Shown: one piece after another, positions 55,401 through 64,000 of the stretch
How positions within the stretch are numbered: the first letter of the stretch is position 1
Layout of the letters: each line of letters opens with the position of its first letter
Translations under genes and position numbers: made by a program
NCBI GenBank assembly: GCA_031841125.1
Contig: CM063114.1
Coordinates: forward strand, 124,001 to 188,000
Length of the DNA: 64,000 nt
DNA from: Acanthococcus lagerstroemiae
Lineage: Eukaryota > Arthropoda > Insecta > Hemiptera > Eriococcidae
Reading direction: 5' to 3'
Notes under the pieces: model-generated
The model's database searches: none
Told to the model about the DNA's origin: nothing
Seen by the model: the letters and a program-made list of their open reading frames with translations, nothing else

Positions 55401-56222
55401 AAATTTCACTATAATCATTATGTTTCACATTCCATTCGATACAGAATTCGATTCTATTCTTGCGCGTATCTGATTAGCACCGACTAACTAGAAGTCGTTC
55501 ATGAGATAGATTTTCACATTGGTTCTGCAGTATAACTGCTGCTGACCGGCGTTGACCATATCGATTAGAACCTAAGAATTGGAAAGTTTAGAATTATTCT
55601 ATTCAAAATATAGGCGATCGGGGTCTCACTCTACTCTCAGGTCGTAATCGACAAAACTAGACAAATCAGTCATTTATAGGCACTAAAACTTGGGAGTTCC
55701 CAAAGTTGGTAGCCCTGCGTACTGAAAAGGTGATCATGTACATACAATCCTTTTTAAGATTACAGCAAACTTTAAACGTCTTTAAATCAATTAGAAGTTG
55801 TTTCTTTAAAAAATCTCGTCCTACATTTTATTGTGTTGTTACTAAATAATAGAATTATAGTCAACGCAAGTGGGTGGAATAATTTTCGGCCGTTTTTTGC
55901 CTTCCTAAGGATGTAAGGATGGCAGTATTTCCATTTAAAAGTATGATGACCCTGTCAGTTTTACCCGCGCAGGTGATTTTGTAGCGCTCTCTAGTGCAGG
56001 TTTTGACGCTTATTGACCCCGGTAACTTACATTTCAGCAGATTACGGTAAATTAAACGTGTAATTGTACTTTTTGTGTTTCAAGAACTTCATCAAGGCAA
56101 AACGTTTTTTCGTTGGCGAACCCGTTTGGACACCTCACAAAAGACCAGCAGATGATATGGCGATTCGAAAAGAATATTTGCGTAAATTATCGAAAATAAA
56201 CAACGAACATACGTCGATATAA
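52435..56222 (+). CDS. ADI1: Acireductone dioxygenase (ARD), four exons, complete
   Basis: Exons are 52435-52557, 52668-52781, 54586-54765 and 56085-56222, all joined in phase 0 with GT...AG introns of 110, 1804 and 1319 bp, giving 184 aa, a normal length for eukaryotic ARD. It opens [19 protein letters not shown]. Exon 3 carries the cupin metal site [14 protein letters not shown], with H87, H89 and E93, and AGIYHRF with H132. Exon 4 has [19 protein letters not shown]. In the family the Fe2+ enzyme converts acireductone and O2 to 2-keto-4-methylthiobutyrate plus formate in methionine salvage; the Ni2+ form gives methylthiopropionate, CO and formate. It acts in cytosol and nucleus. A weak ATTAAA lies at 56431. 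No frame breaks are seen and all ligands are present, so it is very probably functional. Exon 2 is the least conserved part, but it supplies LPNYEEK, which leads into exon 3. Confidence 0.95.
53125..53372 (-). pseudogene. Reverse-transcriptase C-terminal fragment of a LINE in ADI1 intron 2
   Basis: The minus-strand frame contains [43 protein letters not shown] and ISYSF, the order seen after the RT catalytic domain of many non-LTR elements of insects. It is 81 codons long, is cut off by a MITE on one side (53376) and loses similarity on the other. It is a passenger in the intron and antisense to ADI1. Confidence 0.8.
53376..53518. mobile_element. 143-bp MITE in ADI1 intron 2
   Basis: The ends AAGTCTGGTCCAGTTAAG and CTTAACTGGACCGGACTT are inverted; TA remains on the right flank and TG on the left. 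Closely related to 47470-47613. Confidence 0.85.
53537..53711. repeat. 175-bp palindrome in ADI1 intron 2
   Basis: Near-perfect complementarity runs from CTAGGGCTCTATAG at the left to CTATAGAGCCCTAG at the right, through ACCTGGGTATACTAAGCC and CCATTTTGGTTCATACTG to the core GATGCCGAATTGACTACGCG. Even the central loop is mostly self-complementary. If transcribed with ADI1 pre-mRNA it would form a long hairpin. Confidence 0.88.
54071..54318. mobile_element. TA-flanked MITE in ADI1 intron 2, copy 2
   Basis: Ends and interior match the element at 6911-7166: GGGCTGACTGGAAG at the left, CTTCCTGTCAGCC at the right, and the shared central GAGAGCGGATAAACAAAATT block. TA flanks at 54069-54070 and 54319-54320. 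It lies about 270 bp upstream of exon 3. Confidence 0.85.
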
Positions 56223-56513
56223 TCGAATCCTTCAACTCTACTAACAAACTTGAAGGAGTGACACCGTCGTACTGCTACCGATCACAGCATTTGAAAAGTT
56301 GTTCGGTTACGGATGTTCTTTTTTAAATTATTATTTTTTCTCTCATTTTTATTTGTATTTGCATTTACCAATTTGACCAGCTTTTAAAATGAATTCATGG
56401 CGATGCTCGTTTCCTGTTTGTCACCTAAAAATTAAAATCAGTGTTTTTCTCCGGTGCCGCGACACGCGTTCTACGTTATCATTATCATGAACTTTTTGGC
56501 AACCACCAGCCAC
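56223..56513. other. ADI1 3' flank
   Basis: This should hold the 3' UTR. It is T-rich at 56320-56375, and ATTAAA at 56431 is the only polyadenylation-like hexamer noticed. Nothing else is recognised. Confidence 0.4.
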
Positions 56514-56521
56514 ACGATGGT

Positions 56522-56694
56522 CAGAGCCGCCGAGAGGGGGGGGGGGTACTTTCCCCCGGGCCCGGTTTTTTTAAGAGGGCCCGCAGAGTCACAGAAATTA
56601 TAATTATCAAATAGAAAATTTTTTACAAGCAAATAATTTCAGTGTAGGCCCGCAGATTTTTCCCCCGGGCCCGGTTTGGCTCTTGGCGGCCCTG
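56522..56694. mobile_element. hAT MITE with perfect TSD, 173 bp
   Basis: The ends CAGAGCCGCCGAGAG and CTCTTGGCGGCCCTG are inverted; ACGATGGT duplicates at 56514-56521 and 56695-56702. Two direct copies of CCCCCGGGCCCGGTTT lie near each side, making it unusually GC-rich for this window. Confidence 0.88.
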
Positions 56695-56702
56695 ACGATG
56701 GT

Positions 56703-59156
56703 ACCTGTGCTGCCGTTCAAAAAATAGATGTCACTGTTACCAAATCGATTACTGCTTTCTTTGATTTATTTAGTACCAGCTAAGATCACCACTGTAGCAC
56801 TGGAATCCGACGTAATGATGCCTCCAATGAAAGGGCACATAATGTGAACTATCGCGGGCTCATATGAGTGGCCTAGCGACTGTGAGAGAGTGAGGAAAGC
56901 TCCCCTTCTCCATCACGTCGGCCAACTAGGAGAAGTTGGGAAATGTCGTTGGAGTCGGGAAAATCCGACTGCCAAAATTCGAAGACTTATTTTTATCACT
57001 GAAATTAGTAAAGAAAAAATAAATAAATAATACCTAAATCATTATTTTAAAGTTTCAATTAAAAAATGTATCTGTCCTCCCTTCTCAATGTTATTTACTT
57101 TTTTGCGCCCTAGCTCCGACATCAGCAGGCTCTGAACACAGAAACGCAGCGTCGCAAGTTCACCGACTGACTGCGCGGTACCTTATATAGTAAAGTACAT
57201 AGCATATTCAAACACTACTTGTAAAAAATGAAAAGGGTGGCGTACAAATTCAAAACTTTGAAAGCACTTTGGTTAACTTTTTCTCTAATTGAAGAAATTA
57301 TCTGGGTTCAGTTTATGAACCAGCTTTTGAGCTTCATTGTTTTGTCGATCACATTATTGTTATTGCCATTTTGTTGCCAAGTCGAAGTCGATCATTTTGT
57401 TTGAGTCTTGATTCAAATGAGTACCAACATGATCCTTAATGTAACAACCGATTACTCATCACCTAAATTGTTGAGATTATCGTAAGTGCCACTGCAAGCA
57501 AGTGACAGAGTATACTCAGCAACAATGGAACAAAGATTAATTAATAAGATTAGTTGAAGTCGAATATCTGTTTATGCTTTATTCGGAGTGTCGATAACAA
57601 TTGAAATTAATCAAAGCTGTACTTGTAATTCAGCATACTCTGTCACTTTACTGTAATGGTATTACAGGACTGCCTGTTACTTAAGCGGCATACTCCAGAC
57701 CATCGTATAGATTTATACATATACCTATAGGATCTGCCCAGGTGCTATTACAGTATACCTAATTCGATTATTTTGTTGCGGCGGTTGTATGCGATTAATA
57801 AAATAAATGTAAAATCGTAAGGTTAACAAATCATAATCGATTGCAGTATAAAACTGAACCGTAGGATGTGCAGTACAGCTGTCTGCTCCCGGAAGATAAT
57901 CAAAATTATTAAATTCCGGCTTTTATAAGTTTGAACGCGCTCGACTATCTGCGAGTATCACTGCGACACCAACGAGCAAGATATTCGGCCGAACGAATAT
58001 CTTGCATAAATAAATGAAATAATCACGAACTATAACGTTAATTTACTTCTTAAAATTACATTTATCTATAGTGACGCCACGAAAAATGAAAAAACAAGTT
58101 ATATTATAAGGAAATCATAACAGTTGACCCGTCGAAGTCATTTGCATCGTAGTCACAACACAAGATTTTTTTTTTAAATTATTACAAATGAATATTGTGT
58201 ATATTTGTTCAGCACAATACTGTATACAAAACTGTACAACAATATATAATATGTACAGTTTTGGTACAGTAGGTACAACTTTTATATACATTTGTACATA
58301 CGTAAAAATCAGGTTACGCTCTAAAAAAACCCAATTTTTTTCTTCAGTGTGACCTCATCTTCTCTTTCTATCGTCTCATCGTAATTTCTTCGACCGTATC
58401 GTGAATTCCTCTCGGTGTTTCATATATAACTTGAAGGTATTTCAGTTACTCAAAGACTATATTCCCAACATGGCTTATATGGGTGGAGAAAGTTGAGTGG
58501 GTTTCTGTCATCTCATCGTCACTATATACCTATGTCTGCCTTAAGTACTGTCATTTTTTTGAACGAGTTCAGTAATGCCGTCGTCAGTTGACTCGCAGTA
58601 TTCCCTGTTCAGCAACCGTCCGTCCAACATCGTTACATCCTGGAACTCTTCTCAATAAAACAAGAAGTTCCGCTTCTTCTTCGGGATTTACAACGATTTC
58701 AAGTCTCTAAATTTTCGGCTCCTTTCATTTCTCTCCAACACTCATCCGTTGCTCTGTGATCCAACAACTTCCTCCACAATCTTATAATCATTATCTAAAG
58801 GTTGATTTCAGCTCTCAAGTATTCACCTAATTACATTGACTATTATTATCTATTTCCTTTAATCGTTGTATATAATCATCTTCGGCATCGTTTAGAAGAA
58901 TGAGGTTCAAAATAAAGTTATGATCGGATATTTATTTTTCATTGGCTTCAGTACCCCCTTGGTTACGCACTAAAATAAACGTCAAAGAAGAAGGCAAATA
59001 GGTAATCAGCTAATGATCGAATAATACAGAAAATTGTCAAATAATAGATACTTAGATCAAATAACATAGCAGGAATATTTCACGTCAAATTATCCGAATG
59101 TGAAATAACCGCGGAGGTCAAATAATCAGAATTGTACTGTAGGTACTCTACTCGAT
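56703..59156. other. No recognisable gene; one MITE-like inverted repeat and one palindrome
   Basis: About 57503-57649 is bounded by AAGTGACAGAGTATACTCAG and, inverted, AAGTGACAGAGTATGCTGAA. A compact palindrome GCAAGATATTCG/CGAATATCTTGC around GCCGAA lies at 57978-58005, followed by ATAAATAAATG. The 58200-58300 zone is TGTACA-rich. No coding exon is recognised. Confidence 0.4.
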
Positions 59157-59998
59157 AAAAACAACTCGAACGAGCAGACCCAGCTTCTAGCGACATAGGT
59201 GAGCTTTATTACCATACTTATCAGCTGAAAAGCGATAGGCCTTACGTTGTCTTCATTCGCAATCTGCACTATTCTACGAGCATTGATGATATCAGCAGCG
59301 ATCTTGTTAGAGCTGGACACACTGCGCGCAACATTATCAACATTCAAATAAAAAGGAACTCTGGCGGTAAATCATCGCTAGTTAAATTACCGTTATTTCG
59401 AGTCGAGCTCGAACTCAAACCTAACAACAAAGAGATTCTCGATCTGTCGTATCTACTGTATTGTAGAATTAAAGTGGAGTTACCTAAACGCTCACATGAC
59501 ATCCCACAGTGCAAGAGATGTCAGAGCTTCGGGCACTCGCACAATTACCACAGTAACCCTTCCCTCTGCGTAAAGTGCGGCGACAAACACCTACCTAATA
59601 CCGACTGTAAAAAGCCAAAAGCAGCTAAACCCAAATGTGCTAACTGTGGCGGCGAGCACACATCCAACTACAAAGGATGTGCCGTATACCAGCGATATGT
59701 CACTCCATTAACCAGTTATAGGAAAACGGCCACGGACCGGATTCGCGACCCAGCCGACAACAAGGTCAACTCCCGTCCAATAGTCCCTAGCGTTAGAACC
59801 ACTGCCCCGGCAGGGTGTTCCTACAACCTGACCAAACCTGAGTCGGACAAGAGTGTGCGTGCAACCAACGCGACGAGCATCCTCCCCACCGCAACCCGGT
59901 CGTTCTCTGCTGCAGCTGGTTCCGCACTCACCCCCTCGGCAGCAGGTAACGATATAAATGCAATCCTCAGCGCTGTTCGAGATATTGCCAACTCCTAA
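59157..59998 (+). CDS. Jockey-like retrotransposon ORF1 (Gag with zinc knuckles), partial
   Basis: The frame is open from 59157 (no clear ATG), so the N terminus is missing or unidentified. Before the knuckles it has the usual Jockey Gag fold region: YHTYQLKSDRPYVVFIRNLH, SIDDISSDLVRAGHTARN, PLFRVELELKPNN, and LLYCRIKVELPKR leading to DIPQCKRCQSFGH. Three CCHC-type knuckles follow (CKRCQSFGH..., CVKCGDKH...C, CANCGGEHT...C), then a low-complexity Ser/Thr/Ala/Pro tail to the stop. Gag binds element RNA and chaperones it during retrotransposition. ORF2 follows at 60687 after a solo LTR insertion. Confidence 0.85.
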
Positions 59999-60112
59999 AA
60001 GGAAATGAAGAAATCTCTGGACGACGCCCTGAAAAGGATTGATTTCCTTGAAGGGTCAATCAAATTGCCCAGTCCCCTCGCGCGGAAAAGGCAGAAATGA
60101 CCAATAATGTAG

Positions 60113-60681
60113 TGTAACGGGTGTTTTTGGGCTGGTGCCGTTCGAGTGCTCCCAGCCTCCGTTACAATTCGAGTACACAGCAACGATGATTCAACAGTGG
60201 TACGATACCGCGACTTACAGTACCACGACGTCCGGCATTACGATTGAAAAACACACATTGATTTTAGCAACGCGGATCCCCCGAGCGAGGGGCACGACAC
60301 AGGACCACTAGCGGTCTTAACGAGAACGTAAGTTAATCTAGGCGAGCTACCGTGAGCCTCTATCTGCTTCAACTCGGCTTTGAATCTTCCACGAATCTCC
60401 CTTACTAGCCCAAGAACCAGAGTTTATATCCGAATTCTAGCTCATCTTTGTTTTGACCCTCATCAGGTATCATCAACTTATTTACATTTCAGAAAGCGTT
60501 CGGGGATCTGACTTTATTATAAACATATAGATCTACGTGACGTGCGTGATGTTATGGATTACGTGTAAAAGAGCGTAGAGTCGGTTCTACCTGATTTTTC
60601 TACTTTCATTTAATCAAAACATCGAACCTTCATCGTGTCGAGTGAAAACATATACATCGAATACCAATCTTTGGTGTTACA
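60113..60681. mobile_element. Solo LTR with 5-bp TSD inserted in the Jockey element
   Basis: The segment starts TGTAACGGG and ends GGTGTTACA, has the TG...CA form, and is bracketed by TGTAG at 60108-60112 and 60682-60686. It lies exactly between the Gag tail and the start of the endonuclease. A TTTATATCC box lies at about 60423. Its ends do not match the start of the BEL/Pao LTR at 61719, so it comes from another LTR family. Orientation is not determined. Confidence 0.8.
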
Positions 60682-60686
60682 TGTAG

Positions 60687-61420
60687 CTGCAAAATCCTCC
60701 TCTGGAATTCCAGCGGACTGACTAAGAAGAAATCCGAACTTGAACACTTTCTCGCGGAGAATGCCATCGACATCGCATTAATCTCAGAAACCCACTTTAT
60801 GACCAGGTTTCAACTGAAGCGCCTTCAGAACTACCAAATATACTCGACCAACCATCCGAGTGGACGTGCCAGAGGCGGCGCTGCCGTCATAGTCAGAAAC
60901 AACATTCAGAACCACGAATGCAACCGATACCAAACCGACGCCATACAAGCTTTTCAGCTGTTACCATCCGTCTCCACGGAGTAGCTACGATCATAGCGGC
61001 GATCTACTATGTCCCCCTGGGCGTGTTACTATAGTGCCTCTGACTTCTCCGAACTGTTCCAGGCAACGGGTAACCGCTGGATCCTCGGCGGCGACCTAAA
61101 CGCAAAACACACCAAATGGGGCTCTCGCAAGATCAGCCCAAGAGGGAGAGAACTCCTCAAGGCCGGCCGACTGTTTGATTGTTCGTTTCTTTCGAGTGCC
61201 GAGCCCACGTACTGGCCAACAGACTCCCGCGAGGTGCCCGATCTGCTGGACTTCTTTGTCACAAAGGGCGTTTCCAATAACTACGCCGTTGCCGAGAATA
61301 TCGACGACTTGACCTCGGATCACGCCCCAGTGCTGTTGACACTCAGCACCAGGGTGCTGAAGAAAACTAAAAGCTCCTATATCACCAACAAGAGAACCGA
61401 CTGGGAATCGTACCGGTATA
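60687..61420 (+). pseudogene. Jockey-like ORF2, endonuclease part only, frameshifted
   Basis: The AP-type endonuclease is readable in order: KILLWNSSGLTKKKSELEHF, IDIALISETHF (catalytic Glu of the SETH motif), GRARGGAAVIVRNNI, then after two frame changes WILGGDLNAKHTKWGS (catalytic Asp/Asn) and PDLLDFFVTKG, and DLTSDHAPVLLTL (SDH motif). Frame shifts lie near 60965-61060, and the reading frame starts one base out of step with the presumed ATG upstream of the solo LTR. Similarity ends at TDWESYR near 61413. The reverse transcriptase is absent, apparently because a BEL/Pao element is inserted here. Confidence 0.85.
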
Positions 61421-61719
61421 TTTATTTTATATTTCGTTTTTTTATATTTTTAAATTTAAATTTAATTTCAATTATTTTATTATTAATGTTTCGAGATTCT
61501 TACGCTAGGATAGCATCGAAAAAATACGGACGAAAGTACATTTGACGACGGAATATATTGGTGAACTGATGGTACAGAAAAATACGTGTCAAATGAAAAT
61601 GTGTAAAATCAACTCGGTACGAGTACATAATCGAAGGTACAGATAAGAAAGTCGTCTAACTAGTCATTGCTGTGCGAGTAATGACCAGTTAGACAAAAAG
61701 GTACAAAATACGTACGACA
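61415..61719 (-). mobile_element. Probable 3' LTR of the BEL/Pao element
   Basis: On the minus strand a polypurine tract GGGGGGGGAGT (61721-61730) directly follows the pol stop codon, and the next bases TGTCGTACG (61719 leftward) have the TG start expected of a 3' LTR. A hairpin GTCTAACT...AGTTAGAC spans 61654-61694. The outer end is placed near 61415 only because Jockey similarity stops there. The partner LTR is beyond the window, so the boundary and any duplication cannot be verified. Confidence 0.5.
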
Positions 61720-61736
61720 TACTCCCCCCCGATGAA

Positions 61737-64000
61737 CTATTGTTCATTAGCGTCCGGCAATTTAATAAGTGAACGAATATCAGTACAACGTAACTTTCCC
61801 TTAAGTCTAATGGTAACAGTTCTGACAAAACCATCCTTATCAGGATGTACAGATTCGACCCTAGCTAAGGGCCACTCAGTCGGCGAAGTTGGTAATTTTA
61901 CTAACACAATTTGACCCACTTGAACATTCTTCTCACGGTCAATCCACTTCTCCTTACGTTGGAGCATATTCAGATAATCAGCTCTCCAAAATTTCCAGAA
62001 CCCGTTTAAAATGGAGCGCACGAACTTATAGCGCGACAGTAGTGGTAGTTTAGCTTGAATATCTTCGGGCTCGGGTTCGGGTAATTGGTACGGCGACTCT
62101 CCAATGAGAAAATGATTAGGGGTGAGGACAAAATCCTCATTCGTTGAGCTCGAGCGACGGTAACATAACGGCCGCGAATTTAAAATGGCTTCGATACGGC
62201 TGAATACAGTTACGTACTCTTCGAAATTCAGCGGCTGATCCAAAATTACGCGTTTTAAGTGAGACTTTGCGGCCTTTACCGCGGCCTCCCAAAGACCGCC
62301 CCGGTGAGGCGAACGTGGCGGGTTGAAATGCCACTCGATTCGACGAAGTCCCACGAATTTTTGTATCTGCTCGTCGGAGAAATCTAGGTAGTTTTTTGCT
62401 CCAACGAAATTTGTGCCTCGATCGGAGTACAATGCAGCTGGCAATCCGCGGCGTGCGACGAAACGGTGCAAAGCCATAAGAAAAATCGTAGACGAGAGAT
62501 CGGATGCTGTTTCGATATGCACGGCGCGCGTAACCATGCAGACAAATATACATGCGTATACTTTGTTGAATTTCGTGGTGCGATGTCCGAGGCATTTGCA
62601 GTTAAACGGTCCGCAAAAATCAATCCCCGTGTGAGTGAAGGGTCGGCTGATTTTCACTCGGGCGGCGGGTAGACGGCCCATTACTTGGTTGTAGGTTTCA
62701 GCTTTGAATCGAAGACAAACGAGACATTTACGTATTCTCGATTTGATTAGCTGATTGATGCCGCCAATTGGATAGAATTCGGCCAAAATAAATCGCTGAA
62801 TGAAGTCCTTGTTGGCGTGACAAAAACTGACGTGCAAATGATCGATGTAAATCCGCAAAAAATGGCAATTTTTCGGGAGCCCGATAGGATGTTTGCGCGC
62901 GTACGAAAACTCGGAATTTTGTAAACGGCCCGTGACTCGAAGTAACCCATTTTCATCGATGAATGGGTCGACGTGGCGCAAACTGCTTTTGGCGTGGATG
63001 GGTTTAGACTGGCGCAATGCATCTAGTTCAGGAGCGTAAGCGTGTGCCTGAACAATGCGAAGGGCTGCAATACGGGCGCTACTAAGGCAGGCGGATAAGG
63101 ACGTGTCTACAAAATACTTATCTTTGGGCGGCCGAGTTGAGCGCCATCTGCGCACCCATAGAATGACTCGGCCGATAACGGCAATAAGACTGTTGTAATT
63201 AGAAAAACGGCTAAGAATCGACTCAGGCTCGTGGTTGACCACTTGGAGGCAAGCTTTCGTAACCTTCTTTTCTTCGATGGTGGTGCTAAATTGGAGCAAC
63301 GAGCCTGTAAGTCTAAAAAAATTGGTAGCGAGTAAAAATGGCGGCCCATTGGACCATAAATTTGAATTAATGAGCACTTTCGCGTGCACTCCGCGCGTCC
63401 CCAGATCCGCAGGATTGTCTTTGGTTCCAACATAGGACCAGTGTTTGTGGGGAAACACTGCGGCGATCTTCTGCACTCTATTTTTGACAAATATGTCCCA
63501 ATGATGGTCGGGTTTAGCAAGCCATGCCAAGACGACCTCGGAATCGCAGAACAGGAAAACGTTCTGCGCATGAACGTTCAAGATGTTCATCACTCGGCTG
63601 CAGAGTTCGGTGAGGAGTAGAGCGCCTTGCAGCTCCAACCTCGGTATAGTCAGAGCTTTTAGAGGCGCAACTCTCGTTTTGGCACAAACGAGACGACAGG
63701 AAACATCGGCATTGGCTGTAGTTTGTCTCAGGAAAACGCAGGCGCAGTAGGCTTTATCCGATGCATCGCAGAAACCGATGAGCTGATGGGTGGTATTGGT
63801 GGTAGTGATGTAGGGACGTGGAACGCAGAAGTTGGACAGCTGTGGAATCTCGGATAAGTACTCTTGCACTTCCTGTGTGAGAGTATCGGAGACAGAATCG
63901 TCCCAATTGACACCTTCCTTCCAGACTTTTTGAAGGAACAGCTTGGCTTTGACGGTGAACGGCGAAACTAAGCCCAATGGATCGAAAATTTTGGATATTT
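61737..64000 (-). CDS. BEL/Pao retrotransposon Pol, C-terminal part (RNase H, integrase, DUF5641), runs off window
   Basis: An uninterrupted frame of about 750 codons extends past the right edge. From the leucine codon at 63977: the Pao hallmark IFDPLGLVSP just upstream, RNase H with GFCDAS (D71), RLELQGA (E115), FCDSEVV (D145) and NPADLGTRG (D191), an HHCC integrase zinc finger (H382, H387, C418, C421), the DDE integrase core with GIDFCGP (D453), YSDRGTNFVG (D519) and PHRGGLWEAAVK (E564), and the C-terminal DUF5641 domain (LTPNHFLIG ... WPLARV). All catalytic residues are present and no stops or shifts are seen, so the copy is young or active. Protease and most of the reverse transcriptase would lie beyond 64000. 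The + strand frames opposite it are shadows. Confidence 0.95.
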   Translation of the reverse strand, partial: ISKIFDPLGLVSPFTVKAKLFLQKVWKEGVNWDDSVSDTLTQEVQEYLSEIPQLSNFCVPRPYITTTNTTHQLIGFCDASDKAYCACVFLRQTTANADVSCRLVCAKTRVAPLKALTIPRLELQGALLLTELCSRVMNILNVHAQNVFLFCDSEVVLAWLAKPDHHWDIFVKNRVQKIAAVFPHKHWSYVGTKDNPADLGTRGVHAKVLINSNLWSNGPPFLLATNFFRLTGSLLQFSTTIEEKKVTKACLQVVNHEPESILSRFSNYNSLIAVIGRVILWVRRWRSTRPPKDKYFVDTSLSACLSSARIAALRIVQAHAYAPELDALRQSKPIHAKSSLRHVDPFIDENGLLRVTGRLQNSEFSYARKHPIGLPKNCHFLRIYIDHLHVSFCHANKDFIQRFILAEFYPIGGINQLIKSRIRKCLVCLRFKAETYNQVMGRLPAARVKISRPFTHTGIDFCGPFNCKCLGHRTTKFNKVYACIFVCMVTRAVHIETASDLSSTIFLMALHRFVARRGLPAALYSDRGTNFVGAKNYLDFSDEQIQKFVGLRRIEWHFNPPRSPHRGGLWEAAVKAAKSHLKRVILDQPLNFEEYVTVFSRIEAILNSRPLCYRRSSSTNEDFVLTPNHFLIGESPYQLPEPEPEDIQAKLPLLSRYKFVRSILNGFWKFWRADYLNMLQRKEKWIDREKNVQVGQIVLVKLPTSPTEWPLARVESVHPDKDGFVRTVTIRLKGKLRCTDIRSLIKLPDANEQ

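Noticed and set aside
62413..63620. + strand frames opposite the BEL/Pao Pol
   Set aside because: They are shadows of a strongly supported minus-strand coding sequence.

Overview
This window looks like repeat-rich nuclear DNA from an insect, most likely a hemipteran. The reasons are one spliced conserved gene with GT-AG introns, Jockey-type and BEL/Pao-type retroelements, many MITEs with 8-bp or TA target-site duplications, low GC with frequent CpG, and abundant short motifs such as GGTACCTAC and ACTCGTA. The species cannot be fixed from sequence alone. There is no sign of bacterial operons, a CRISPR array or a plasmid.

Only one host gene can be supported: a complete four-exon acireductone dioxygenase (ADI1, methionine salvage) at 52435-56222 on the + strand, predicted at 184 aa with all four metal ligands. 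Its 1.8-kb second intron is packed with four unrelated mobile fragments. Almost everything else is mobile or derived from mobile DNA.

Layout. 1-12 kb: no recognisable gene; a CpG-rich stretch near 1.5-2.2 kb and several MITEs. 12.15-15.66 kb: a nested block whose outermost hAT-like ends carry the same 8-bp flanking repeat, enclosing a GAGTGA minisatellite and a tRNA-like sequence. 15.8-24.8 kb: a LINE deletion derivative, a 1.8-kb TA-flanked element with internal repeats, a near-perfect 183-bp palindrome and several hAT MITEs with clean duplications. 28.6-31.8 kb: an 800-bp inverted repeat, relatives of it and a 143-bp tandem repeat. 31.9-33.6 kb: an AT-rich island on the minus strand with the C-terminal part of a Polinton/adintovirus-like family-B DNA polymerase and two tiny CxxC...CxxC reading frames. 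33.6-35.35 kb: an unusual purine-rich repeat with a period near 440 bp, ending in a GC-rich hairpin. 35.5-36.2 kb: a decayed LINE reverse-transcriptase tail. 37-52 kb: dense nested hAT and TA-type MITEs and hierarchical palindromes. 52-56 kb: ADI1. 59.16-61.4 kb: a Jockey-like retrotransposon (Gag, then endonuclease) split by a solo LTR with a 5-bp duplication. 61.4-64 kb: the 3' half of an uninterrupted BEL/Pao element on the minus strand, running off the window.

The most interesting material is (i) the pair of mini zinc-ribbon-like reading frames beside the viral-type polymerase, (ii) a family of palindromes, including one that is palindromic at three nested scales, (iii) the composite hAT block at 12-15.7 kb, and (iv) the purine-rich higher-order repeat.
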